A program made the position numbers and the translations under genes. From an uncultured Parabacteroides sp. (GTDB taxonomy: Bacteria > Bacteroidota > Bacteroidia > Bacteroidales > Tannerellaceae): DNA of 35,317 nucleotides. The stretch covers positions 1 through 35,317 of the forward strand of contig NZ_CAJJWO010000054.1 of NCBI RefSeq assembly GCF_905196875.1. Reading direction: 5' to 3'. Every line of letters starts with the position of its first letter. Within the stretch, counting starts at the first letter, position 1. A model generated the notes under the pieces. The model was not told the origin of the DNA. It worked only from the letters and a program-made list of their open reading frames with translations, and made no database searches. This document shows positions 1 to 7,922 of this stretch, piece after piece.

Positions 1-2885
1 TGCAACATTGAATTGTACATCTGGTCGAAAGAGCCATACAACCCGTTGGTCACATAAGTTGAGCCATAGGTCTGATGCAAAGAGCGTAAACCCAGATTCT
101 GGCGACGACTATAAAAATAATTGTTACTCTTACCTGTATGGCGTGTTACGCGTTCATCCCAATGCGACCAGTTGAAACCGAGATTATACCCAATCTCACC
201 AATTTTATCGTTCCATTTCAGAGAAACTTCATACCCACCTTTACGGTTGGTTTCAAAGGGAGCATTGATCTGAGGCGTATTCGGCATACCTAAAATATCT
301 GTCCGAATCTCATCCTGATTCATATCCATCTCATCCCCGTAATTCATATACAAGTAAGCCTCTACCGTCCCTTGCAAACGCTTGTCCAGAAGAGCGAAAT
401 CGATACCACCACTGATCTGACGGCTCTTCGACCAAGTCAAATCGCTAGCCACCTGAGACTCTTTCCAAACAACGGTCTGTGTCATTCCCTGACCAAATAA
501 TGCAGTAGTTCCCTCTTGAGCATATTGATTCATATAACTGAAAGGGGCACCGATTTCTCCTCCTACAATACCAAAAGCTCCCCTTATTTTCAGAAAATCC
601 ATCACATCGGGATTTATATTCTCCTTGAAGAAAGACTCTTCAGATACCACCCAACCAGCAGATACAGACTGAAAAAATCCCCAACGTTTATCCGGACTAT
701 AACTCAAAGAACCATTATAATTCGCGTTATACTGCAATAAATATTTACCAGCATAATCATAGCTGATACGTCCGATATAGGAGGCCGATCCCCATTTTGA
801 TTCACCTCCGCTTTTACTGACATATTCTGCCCCTTGTGTTATCTGAGGTACAAATGTTGTCGGATATCCTTTGGCAGCTACGGAAGTTGCATTTGTATGG
901 CGGATCTGCGATTGATAGTTCAACATACCATAAATCGTATGCTTACCGAATGTACGGTTATAATCCACTTGAAAAATACCGGTAGTCAATTTATAATTAC
1001 TCCACGAATGCGTCACCTTAGCATTATTCGGATTAAAAACGACCGGATCCTTTGATGTAGGAGTAGCGTAGGTATTTTCAGGTGTATGCTCGAACTTTTT
1101 ATTCATATTATAGCTCGTGTTATAATTGACTGTTCCCGACAGAGATAGTCCTTCGACCCATGGCAATTGCCATTTCAGCCCCATACTGACCTGCAGACGA
1201 TTATCATCCGCATTATCAAATCCCGTACGCATCTTGGCAGCCGGTGAGTTTTGTCTGTCAAGCCCTGTGCTCCAAACACCTGGTAGATCCGGCATCGGAC
1301 GATCATATATTTCGTTGAAAACACCATTACCAGCCGCCGGTCTCTTCTTTTTCGACATATTCCCGTTCAGGTTCAATACAAACTTAAGGCTTTTATCTTT
1401 CAAAAGATACGCATCCGTATTCAGCATCACATTATATTGTTCATAGCCGAATGTAGGACTGACACCTTTCTGATTCATATATCCCAAACTTGAATAATAA
1501 CGAACTCTATCACCACCGCCACGAACACTCAGATTTGTCTGATACATCGGCTGTGTGTGATCGAAGAAATCCCAAGGATCATAGGAAGTATAATAATCCA
1601 GAATATTCTTTTGCGTTTTAAACGGATTAAATAAATCCTGAATATCCGTCAAAGTGTAATTCATTCCATACTTATCATTCACCATTGACATGATATCGTT
1701 ATGGTTTTTCCCTTGTTTGTTCAGATACCCCATATAAAGTTTCGACATTTCAGCATCGTCCTTCCATTTGGTTTCCATAAAGTTAGCAGAATACATATTA
1801 TTACGCCACTCAGCATAATCGTATGCTTCCATGGTACGAGGACGATAAGAAGGGGTCATCACAGAAATCTTCTGATTAAAGGTGACATCAACACGACCTT
1901 CCACCCCTTTTTTGGTAGTAACCACTACCACACCGTCATTTGCACGCGGACCATAAATAGCTGTAGCACTGGCATCTTTCAGAATGGTCATCGATGCTAT
2001 GTCGTCCGGACGTAAACGGTTGAAAAAGATTTCTCCCTGCGCAGTTTCTAAAACTACGTCATCAATCACATACAACACCTTATCTCCACCACGAATCCAA
2101 ATCTTGGTAATCTCGCCCGGAGCACCGCTGCTTTCTTGAGTGAAAACCCCAGTTACACGGCCACCCAAGCCTTGCGACATTGTCATCACCGGAAGTTTTG
2201 CCAGTTCTTTCACCTGAACGGTCGCAGCAGAAGCTGTTAGAGTTTTCGTCTTTTGTGCTCCACCATACCCGGTTATAACCACTTCATCCACCAATTGTGA
2301 ATCTTCTTCCATTCGAACTTTGAGGTCCGTTTGTCCTTTTTTAACATCCAAATGAATGGTTTTATAACCAATATAAGAAATAACAAGTTTTACTTTATTC
2401 GGCAAATTTTCTATTACAAACCTACCGTCAATATCAGTCACGGCTCCCTGAGTCGTTCCTTTTACAGCGACAGACACCCCTATCAACGGTTCGCCGGAAG
2501 AATCAACGACTATACCTGATATATTTTCTCCTTTTTGTTGCGCAACAAAAGCCGGTGGCATGGGAGCAACTTTCTTTTTTACAACAACCTGAGTACCGTT
2601 TACCTGATAAGTCAACGATGTTTTCTCCAGTAAAGGATTCAGTATATCCTGAATAGAACCTTTTACTATTTTAGGGATCACTTGAGTATTCAGCTCATTC
2701 TCTATCTCATCCGAATAGAAAAAAACATATCCGGTTTCTGTTTCAATCTGCTTAAAAACATCCCGTATGGTAGATTGTTTTTGTTCCAGTACTTGTTCTA
2801 TTGATATAGATAAATTATTATTTGCATAGGTATAAGATATACTCATACTTAGCAGTAATACAATTATATGTCTGATTTTTTTCAT
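1..2885 (-). CDS. SusC-like TonB-dependent transporter with STN domain (C-terminus cut by window edge)
   Basis: Outer-membrane TonB-dependent oligosaccharide importer of the SusC/RagA family. The frame is open from an ATG at 2885 to the window edge (961 codons), so the gene runs off to the left. Seen in order: signal peptide (about 1-21), an STN signalling domain (about 25-105), a carboxypeptidase-D-like regulatory domain (about 122-205, with the GTTQGAVTDIDGRF pattern), a TonB-box-like EVVITGYG stretch, a plug domain (LKDASATAIYG) and the start of the beta-barrel. The STN extension is absent from the other two SusC proteins of this window. It is the part that contacts FecR-type anti-sigma factors, which fits the sigma/FecR pair immediately upstream. 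No TAnnTTTG box is visible on the minus strand between the fecR stop and this start, consistent with an ECF-dependent promoter. The substrate is unknown because the rest of this PUL is outside the window. Confidence 0.95.
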   Translation of the reverse strand, partial: MKKIRHIIVLLLSMSISYTYANNNLSISIEQVLEQKQSTIRDVFKQIETETGYVFFYSDEIENELNTQVIPKIVKGSIQDILNPLLEKTSLTYQVNGTQVVVKKKVAPMPPAFVAQQKGENISGIVVDSSGEPLIGVSVAVKGTTQGAVTDIDGRFVIENLPNKVKLVISYIGYKTIHLDVKKGQTDLKVRMEEDSQLVDEVVITGYGGAQKTKTLTASAATVQVKELAKLPVMTMSQGLGGRVTGVFTQESSGAPGEITKIWIRGGDKVLYVIDDVVLETAQGEIFFNRLRPDDIASMTILKDASATAIYGPRANDGVVVVTTKKGVEGRVDVTFNQKISVMTPSYRPRTMEAYDYAEWRNNMYSANFMETKWKDDAEMSKLYMGYLNKQGKNHNDIMSMVNDKYGMNYTLTDIQDLFNPFKTQKNILDYYTSYDPWDFFDHTQPMYQTNLSVRGGGDRVRYYSSLGYMNQKGVSPTFGYEQYNVMLNTDAYLLKDKSLKFVLNLNGNMSKKKRPAAGNGVFNEIYDRPMPDLPGVWSTGLDRQNSPAAKMRTGFDNADDNRLQVSMGLKWQLPWVEGLSLSGTVNYNTSYNMNKKFEHTPENTYATPTSKDPVVFNPNNAKVTHSWSNYKLTTGIFQVDYNRTFGKHTIYGMLNYQSQIRHTNATSVAAKGYPTTFVPQITQGAEYVSKSGGESKWGSASYIGRISYDYAGKYLLQYNANYNGSLSYSPDKRWGFFQSVSAGWVVSEESFFKENINPDVMDFLKIRGAFGIVGGEIGAPFSYMNQYAQEGTTALFGQGMTQTVVWKESQVASDLTWSKSRQISGGIDFALLDKRLQGTVEAYLYMNYGDEMDMNQDEIRTDILGMPNTPQINAPFETNRKGGYEVSLKWNDKIGEIGYNLGFNWSHWDERVTRHTGKSNNYFYSRRQNLGLRSLHQTYGSTYVTNGLYGSFDQMYNSML

Positions 2886-2892
2886 ACATTTG
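2885..2892 (+). promoter_or_regulatory. Bacteroidetes -7 box TACATTTG for the antisense RNA
   Basis: Exact match to TAnnTTTG on the plus strand, with no plus-strand protein gene downstream. The only plausible product is the short RNA ending at the 2939-2983 terminator. A matching -33 element is not obvious. Confidence 0.4.
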
Positions 2893-2898
2893 TATCTC

Positions 2899-2983
2899 TT
2901 TAAGTTTTTCATTATTAATTGGAAAATTTAATTCTCACAGTCCGGACGATCTTGCCCATCGTTCGGACTTTTTCTCTTTTTTT
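2899..2983 (+). ncRNA. candidate cis-antisense sRNA over the susC leader (DonS type)
   Basis: On the plus strand a perfect TAnnTTTG -7 box (TACATTTG, 2885-2892) overlaps the susC start codon. About 50 bp further on lies a strong terminator-like hairpin (2939-2969) followed by T-runs to 2983. A transcript from about 2899 would be about 80 nt long and fully antisense to the susC 5' leader. No -33 box was recognised. Known: antisense sRNAs of this position and orientation (DonS and relatives) repress ECF/anti-sigma-controlled PULs in Bacteroides. Inferred: this is one of them. Confidence 0.5.
2939..2983 (+). terminator. intrinsic terminator reading rightwards, antisense to the susC leader
   Basis: 12-bp stem (AGTCCGGACGAT with ATCGTTCGGACT) and 7-nt loop, followed by TTTTT, CTC and TTTTTTT. 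The only non-Watson-Crick position is a G-U wobble in the plus-strand RNA; in the minus-strand RNA it would be an A-C mismatch. Only the plus side has a T-tract. Both facts say it works for a plus-strand transcript, not for fecR. Confidence 0.7.
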
Positions 2984-3034
2984 AGTATCACTCTCACGAT
3001 TTATGTTTCATAGGCACTCACTGTTTTTAATTAT

Positions 3035-4207
3035 TTATTCTATTAATAAAGTATCTGATTCAAAACGATAGTGTATATCGTAAAGCATCGAAAGCGTTTT
3101 CATAACCTGTTCTATATCATCAAACAAGACTAATTTCCCTGAACTTCGACGTTTAGAAATAGCCGAAGTACATTTAATGGGAATATTATAATATCGACTT
3201 AAGCGCATTAAAATATTAGACATATTTTCTTTTTTAAACTGAAGCATACCGTCTTTCCAAGAAATGTAATCGCGCACATCAACCGTTTCAATTTTATTTT
3301 TACCGCTCATAAACGATAACTTTTGATTTGGGACTAATCGTATCTGTTCATTTATTTTCGAATTAACGAAAACACAACCTTCTACCAAGACTACAGAGCT
3401 TTCCTGCTCATCTGCATAGGAGGATATATTAAATTTAGTGCCTAACACATTGACAGTAAAATCATCAGTCCTAACTTGAAAAGGAATCTCATTTTTTACA
3501 ACTTCAATGTATATTTCACCTTCCACATCTATCAAACGTTTGTCAGCATCGAACTTTGAGGGGAAATGCAACACACTCCCGGAATTTACCCACACTCGTG
3601 ATCCGTCAGCCAATAACAAAGATGAACGCCGTCCACGAGGGACCACCAACGTATTCATCGTAACTTTTGAAGAATCACAATCACTAATATCTTTTTTTAT
3701 AACATTTCCCTTGCTTTGTACCGTAATATCCGAATCATAGGCAATTAATGCATTATCTTCCACCTGTACAACATCTTGTCCTCCTATTATCAAAGTCACC
3801 TCCGTATGAGTCGTATCTGTTTGTGCTTGTGTCAAAACATCCGAATTATCCACAGGTAGATCACGATTCAATACATAAAGAGCAGAAACACTTAATAGCA
3901 ATAAAACTATACAAGCTGCTGCATACCGAACAAAAAACAGATTCCGTTTGCTACTTTTCTTCTTCAAACTATGTTCCAAGCGTAACCACAATTCTTGCGA
4001 TGTACTTTTAGAAACTTTATGTTCGTTTAAACGCGTAGACTTTAAAATTACCCGTGCTTGCTTAACCTCCAATGACAATTCAGGATGCAGTTCTTGCCAC
4101 AGCTCCCACTTCTTGTCCAGCTCTTCGGTAGGCATTAAACACCACATGATAAAATCAGGATCATGGAGTAATTTTTTTACTGTTTGTGAGATTTTATTAG
4201 TGACCAT
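3035..4207 (-). CDS. FecR-family anti-sigma factor
   Basis: Inner-membrane anti-sigma factor that relays the loaded state of the STN-bearing SusC to the cognate ECF sigma factor. It has 390 residues, normal for Bacteroidetes FecR proteins. The cytoplasmic N-terminal part (1-88) is charged. One membrane segment lies at about 89-113 (FFVRYAAACIVLLLLSVSALYVL). The periplasmic FecR domain spans about 187-285 (VVPRGRRSSLLLADGSRVWV, then LGTKFNISSY). A DUF4974-type C-terminal domain at about 318-388 is the usual contact with the STN domain. The ATG at 4207 is preceded by a purine-rich stretch. It lies 59 bp after the sigma gene and 149 bp before susC, so sigma and fecR probably form one transcript. 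Confidence 0.95.
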   Translation of the reverse strand: MVTNKISQTVKKLLHDPDFIMWCLMPTEELDKKWELWQELHPELSLEVKQARVILKSTRLNEHKVSKSTSQELWLRLEHSLKKKSSKRNLFFVRYAAACIVLLLLSVSALYVLNRDLPVDNSDVLTQAQTDTTHTEVTLIIGGQDVVQVEDNALIAYDSDITVQSKGNVIKKDISDCDSSKVTMNTLVVPRGRRSSLLLADGSRVWVNSGSVLHFPSKFDADKRLIDVEGEIYIEVVKNEIPFQVRTDDFTVNVLGTKFNISSYADEQESSVVLVEGCVFVNSKINEQIRLVPNQKLSFMSGKNKIETVDVRDYISWKDGMLQFKKENMSNILMRLSRYYNIPIKCTSAISKRRSSGKLVLFDDIEQVMKTLSMLYDIHYRFESDTLLIE

Positions 4208-4266
4208 CTTACTTCTTTTTACATCTCATTTTATGTATAAATGACAAAAAAACAAAAATGCCCCCA

Positions 4267-4824
4267 TTAAAATAAAAAAAAATGATGGTATAAAAATAAA
4301 TAAGTGAAAGTTATTCCATATTGTTCCCGAATGCGGTCGATAGCACGATAGACTAATTTACGGGTTCCTTTGGGTGTAAGTTGAAGAATAATAGCAATTT
4401 CATCATACTCCAACTCTTGCATGAAACGTAAATAAACAGCTTCACGCTGACGATTGGTCAAACATCTCATCATACCATCTATTTGTCTGGTGAGTTCTTT
4501 TTGTTCTTCCTTTTCTTCAATAATATCTAACCCGGAAGTTACAACAGCAAAAGGGATATCATTAATATCTTCGACAAATTCCATGTTTACTTCTTGTCTT
4601 TTATACAAAAGAATTCTATTTTTCAAGCACTTGAAAAGATAATATTTCGCATATTTCTGATCTCCTAATTCATTTTGGTGTTCAAAAAGATGAAGAAATA
4701 CATCATGGATAAAGTCGTATAGAATATCTTCCTCCAGACCAAATGCCATTCCATACGAATACATCTGATTTAGATATTTCTCATATAAAATTTTATAATT
4801 GCTGCATTTATCTATTAGATCCAT
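4267..4824 (-). CDS. ECF-type RNA polymerase sigma factor
   Basis: Sigma-70 family, ECF subgroup; it should direct RNA polymerase to the susC promoter of the left-hand PUL when FecR releases it. Region 2 is seen in the N-terminal half (EEDILYDFIHDVFLHLFEH, then KYYLFKCLKNRILLYKR). Region 4 with its helix-turn-helix is in the C-terminal half (LTNRQREAVYLRFMQELEYD, then EIAIILQLTPKGTRKLVYRA). The frame is open back to a TTG at 4845, but the ATG at 4824 gives the expected N-terminus (MDLIDKCSN) and is preferred; the product is 185 aa. The C-terminal tail is short, hydrophobic and rich in Phe and His. A minus-strand -7 box lies at 4889-4896. Confidence 0.93.
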   Translation of the reverse strand: MDLIDKCSNYKILYEKYLNQMYSYGMAFGLEEDILYDFIHDVFLHLFEHQNELGDQKYAKYYLFKCLKNRILLYKRQEVNMEFVEDINDIPFAVVTSGLDIIEEKEEQKELTRQIDGMMRCLTNRQREAVYLRFMQELEYDEIAIILQLTPKGTRKLVYRAIDRIREQYGITFTYLFLYHHFFLF

Positions 4825-4888
4825 CACTACAATAATACAAAGCAAACAACATTAACATAATTCTGGAAGAACTAATGTGTATAAAACA

Positions 4889-4896
4889 CAAAGATA
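4889..4896 (-). promoter_or_regulatory. -7 box TATCTTTG for the sigma/fecR operon
   Basis: Exact TAnnTTTG match on the minus strand, 64 bp from the sigma-factor ATG. The predicted transcript start is about 4882. No clear -33 box is seen, which is common for these promoters. Confidence 0.45.
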
Positions 4897-5019
4897 ACAT
4901 TTTATAGCTTAAAACTGGTTAATATTTTGATGAAATACCATTAAATAGGAACTTTTATTCGCATTCCAATCTCCACAAAGCTAATAAATTCATGAATAAA
5001 AAAGAAAATCACTAAAATA

Positions 5020-5046
5020 CACCTAAGTTCTTCCAGAACTTAGGTG
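5020..5046. repeat. perfect 12-bp inverted repeat with 3-nt centre
   Basis: CACCTAAGTTCT, then TCC, then AGAACTTAGGTG. Neither side has an adjacent T-run, so it is not a convincing terminator; an operator or an RNA hairpin is more likely. Its core AGTTCTTCCAGAA recurs inverted at 4861-4873, inside the predicted sigma-factor leader. Confidence 0.7.
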
Positions 5047-5086
5047 CAACTACTCCCCCCTTATCCTCCAAAAAGTAAAAAAACTG

Positions 5087-5094
5087 TATCTTTG
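5087..5094 (+). promoter_or_regulatory. -7 box TATCTTTG, candidate promoter of the AraC gene
   Basis: Exact TAnnTTTG match on the plus strand. The predicted start near 5101 would give a leader of about 200 nt that contains the GTGATAG cluster. No -33 element is evident. Confidence 0.4.
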
Positions 5095-5138
5095 TCCTCG
5101 GAATGGATAAACACAGTCAACCAAAATCAGGACGAGAC

Positions 5139-5225
5139 AGTGATAGATAAGTGATAGAAAAAAAATAGTATCTATCACTACCTACATGAATTGAAAAACA
5201 TTAGATTCACAACAGTCCGTGATAG
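5139..5225 (+). repeat. cluster of four GTGATAG heptamers (two inverted within an 11-bp dyad)
   Basis: GTGATAG occurs at 5140-5146, 5151-5157 and 5219-5225, and its complement CTATCAC at 5172-5178. The first and third lie in an 11-bp perfect inverted repeat (AGTGATAGATA at 5139-5149, TATCTATCACT at 5169-5179). This is a candidate operator array or leader hairpin before the AraC gene. Confidence 0.5.
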
Positions 5226-5271
5226 TGTGACAGTAGATTAAATTTTGATATTATACAAAAAAAACATATCA

Positions 5272-5286
5272 TTGCATAATCTTATT
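5272..5286 (+). promoter_or_regulatory. single distal-block copy of the shared PUL promoter module
   Basis: TTGCATAATCTTATT differs at one position from the TTGTATAATCTTATT seen upstream of the GH29 unit. It ends 14 bp before the AraC start codon. The -7-type block is not found 50 bp away here, so it is not a full promoter copy. It would fit an autoregulatory site of the AraC protein. Confidence 0.5.
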
Positions 5287-5300
5287 CTAAACATGAAAAT

Positions 5301-6119
5301 ATGCTATATCTAAATCAGACATACGAGCTATTAACAGGTGGGTATTATTTAGGGAACTCATCATGGAACAAAAAACACACAGAAATTGACAATTGTTTCA
5401 AAATATACCAATTAACAGAAGGAGAAGTGTTTGTTTGCGATAAAGATCAAACTTTCAATTTACAGAAAAATAATTTATACTTCATAAACGGGAATAAACT
5501 TAGCAGTCAATATTGCAGCTATTCATTTTCAACACATTGGTTACATTTTATTCCTAAAAATTTAACAATTTATCAAGGATTGCTATCGTTACCTACGGTC
5601 ATTAAACTCCCTACACAAAAAATAAACTTTCCGGATTTAATGCCTCTATTGGAAAAATTACTTACCACCACAACTTCTTCAAGTTGGGAATACTCTTTAA
5701 ACATTCTCCATATTCAAACATTGCTGCAAACAATCACTTTGGAATTGTTTACACTATATCCTATAGACCAATTATCAATATCCATTGAAACCCAACGAAT
5801 AGAACCAGCCATGATATACATGAATCAATACTATAAAGAACCTATCAAATTAGAACAATTGGCTAATCAATGCTGTATGTCACCTAACTACTTTCATAAA
5901 ATATTCAGAAATACCCTAAATATGACACCGGCGAATTATCTTACGCTCCTACGTATGAATGCTGCATTACAATTATTAACTGATGAACAACAGACAATAA
6001 AAAACATCGCCTATGAATTGGGATTCACAGACGATGCTCATTTTTGTCGATCGTTTAAGAAATACTACGGAATTCCTCCCGGAGAATACCAAAAGAGACG
6101 AAAGGATATCCTTATTTAA
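5301..6119 (+). CDS. AraC-family transcriptional regulator
   Basis: Cytoplasmic DNA-binding regulator, 272 aa. The N-terminal half (about 1-140) looks like the cupin-type sensing domain of AraC proteins (EGEVFVCDKDQTFNLQKNNL, then STHWLHFIP). The C-terminal 100 residues carry the double helix-turn-helix: helix-turn-helix one around KLEQLANQCCMSPNYFHKIF, helix-turn-helix two around TIKNIAYELGFTDDAHFCRS, ending in the family signature FKKYYGIPPGEYQKRR. The ATG at 5293 is out of frame, so 5301 is the start. It is the only plus-strand gene in the PUL region and ends 5 bp from the convergent GH29 gene. The shared element in front of it and of all four units of the neighbouring PUL suggests that it is their activator (inference). 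Confidence 0.92.
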   Translation: MLYLNQTYELLTGGYYLGNSSWNKKHTEIDNCFKIYQLTEGEVFVCDKDQTFNLQKNNLYFINGNKLSSQYCSYSFSTHWLHFIPKNLTIYQGLLSLPTVIKLPTQKINFPDLMPLLEKLLTTTTSSSWEYSLNILHIQTLLQTITLELFTLYPIDQLSISIETQRIEPAMIYMNQYYKEPIKLEQLANQCCMSPNYFHKIFRNTLNMTPANYLTLLRMNAALQLLTDEQQTIKNIAYELGFTDDAHFCRSFKKYYGIPPGEYQKRRKDILI

Positions 6120-6124
6120 AATCT

Positions 6125-7918
6125 TTATTCACCATAAACAGTGTAAGAGATTGCATTTGTCACATTTTCTGAAAATTCGACCTTTACATATTTGGCATTC
6201 TTTCCATCCAACAAAGCTCCGGCCACATAGGATGTCACAGGCATGAAAATCGTTTTTTCCGAAATTGTGACAGGGGCTTGTTGTTCCCATGTCTTTCCAT
6301 CTTTTGAAAAAGAAAGTATAATATTTCCCTGCATGCTATGCGATGAATCGAATTTCAGACTCTTTATGGTTCTAATTCCATCAAGTTTTATTTCTGAAAA
6401 CTTTCCTGATGTAACTTTACCAGTACTTAAAACCTTTCCAACAGTATATCCGGACAAATCCTTAGAAGATTCCACATCTTCTGTTGTTAAGTTTTTATCC
6501 ACTGTCAACTCCAAAACTACAGGTGATTCTATTTTTGCCAAAGTTCTCATATCGATCCTATAACCATCATCTACTTGCTTCAACGAAAGAGCATGTCCGC
6601 TTATATCTTCAGACTTAACAACCCTAAAACCTGATAACTTCGGTAAAAATATATTTCCGGACTCCGGACTCTTAATTATATGAACATACACTTTATTATT
6701 TTTAAAAGTCGTTCCTCCCCACTCATCCGGTAACCACGGTCCCCCTTGAGTATTATAAATAGAAGATCCATACTTTTTCAAATAACCTCCCACTTTTACA
6801 AATGTATTTTTTTGTTCTTCGTCCCAAGAGCCATCCCATTTCATTCCCCAGCTAAGGAGTAAATTTCCATCCCCGATGGCTGTAGATTGGAGCTTTTGGA
6901 AAATTGTCAATGGCGATTTGACTGGAGTGGGAGTATAAGACCAACCACCACAAAGTGTCATACAAGTTTCCCAAGGTCGCCGATTCTGAAACATCCCTAT
7001 CCGTTGTTCCGGTGTATCAAAATCACCTGGCAAACTTGCCCTGTTATTGATCAGAATACCAGGTTGCAATTCACGAATCATTCGTGTCAACCGTTCTCCA
7101 TCCCACATATCTGCAGTAAACATTCCTCCCCAATAGTTTGCATCAAACCAAAAGATATCAATCTTCCCATAGTTTGTGCATAACTCACGAACAACATTAA
7201 ATTGATAATCGATATACTTCTGATGATTCTTACCAGGTTTAATAGTTTTTCCTTTTTTTGCCTGAAAATAAGGAGGAACCGTTATACGTTCGGCTATCTC
7301 CGGATCAACAGGCTGATAATCGGGATGATACCAATCTCGTTGAGAATAATAGATTCCAACTTTAATGCCAGCCAAATGACAAGCATCTACAACTTCACGG
7401 ATAAAATCCTTCTTATAAGGTGAATTTGTCGACTTAAAATCCGAATATTGCGTATCCCACAAATGGAATCCATCGTGATGTTTGGCTATCACGACCATAT
7501 ATTTGACACCCGAAGCTTTGATGATTTTCACCAACTCTTCTTTACTAAAGTTTTCCAACCTCAAGGAATCCGCCCATGATGTCCATTCTTCCCGAGGATA
7601 CAAAGAAGTTTTACTCAATCCGTCCGGTAAGACACGATCTCCAATGATCCCCCAACTCAATTCTTTATTCACAAAAGTGCTTAATCCAAACGAAATAAAC
7701 ATGCCATATTTAGCATCCTTAAACCACTGTAAATCCTCTTGGGAAGCATAGTTACTACCATCCCATTCAGCATCTGGAACAACCTGGACCAAATATGGTT
7801 TCGTTTTTATGATTTCTTCCAGATTACTTCCCGGTAATAAACTTTCCTTGATTGTCCATTGCGCGAATAATGATTCTGTCACAAGCAACAGATAAAATAT
7901 TGCTATATATTTTTTCAT
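6125..7918 (-). CDS. GH29 alpha-L-fucosidase with C-terminal discoidin-like domain
   Basis: Secreted or periplasmic retaining alpha-L-fucosidase, 597 aa. A signal peptide spans about 1-19 (ends SLFAQ). The GH29 barrel is recognised from YGMFISFGLSTF (71-82), AKHHDGFHLWDT (145-156), KVGIYYSQRDWYHPDY (186-201) and IDIFWFDAN (253-261). Asp259 of the WFD motif is the expected nucleophile. A beta-sandwich follows, then a last domain of about 110 residues (from about 485) resembling F5/8 type C/CBM32 modules. It is the last gene of its unit, starting 4 bp after the preceding GH29 stop. Two different GH29 genes in tandem suggest different linkage preferences, but the linkage cannot be read from the sequence. 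Confidence 0.93.
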   Translation of the reverse strand: MKKYIAIFYLLLVTESLFAQWTIKESLLPGSNLEEIIKTKPYLVQVVPDAEWDGSNYASQEDLQWFKDAKYGMFISFGLSTFVNKELSWGIIGDRVLPDGLSKTSLYPREEWTSWADSLRLENFSKEELVKIIKASGVKYMVVIAKHHDGFHLWDTQYSDFKSTNSPYKKDFIREVVDACHLAGIKVGIYYSQRDWYHPDYQPVDPEIAERITVPPYFQAKKGKTIKPGKNHQKYIDYQFNVVRELCTNYGKIDIFWFDANYWGGMFTADMWDGERLTRMIRELQPGILINNRASLPGDFDTPEQRIGMFQNRRPWETCMTLCGGWSYTPTPVKSPLTIFQKLQSTAIGDGNLLLSWGMKWDGSWDEEQKNTFVKVGGYLKKYGSSIYNTQGGPWLPDEWGGTTFKNNKVYVHIIKSPESGNIFLPKLSGFRVVKSEDISGHALSLKQVDDGYRIDMRTLAKIESPVVLELTVDKNLTTEDVESSKDLSGYTVGKVLSTGKVTSGKFSEIKLDGIRTIKSLKFDSSHSMQGNIILSFSKDGKTWEQQAPVTISEKTIFMPVTSYVAGALLDGKNAKYVKVEFSENVTNAISYTVYGE

Positions 7919-7922
7919 TTTA

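Larger units (their letters stand above)
4825..5300. promoter_or_regulatory. divergent intergenic region between sigma factor and AraC regulator
   Basis: About 475 bp with no recognisable gene on either strand. It holds a minus-strand -7 box (4889-4896), a 27-bp perfect inverted repeat (5020-5046) with a 13-bp outlying copy at 4861-4873, a plus-strand -7 box (5087-5094), four GTGATAG/CTATCAC heptamers (5140-5225), and a TTGCATAATCTTATT element (5272-5286). The density of symmetric sequence is far above the flanks. Confidence 0.7.

Noticed and set aside
2939..2983. Hairpin as terminator of the sigma/fecR operon
   Set aside because: The T-tract lies on the plus-strand side and the wobble pair fits only plus-strand RNA; on the minus strand an A-tract precedes it and no T-run follows.
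5293..5295. ATG at 5293 as AraC start
   Set aside because: It is out of frame with the regulator.
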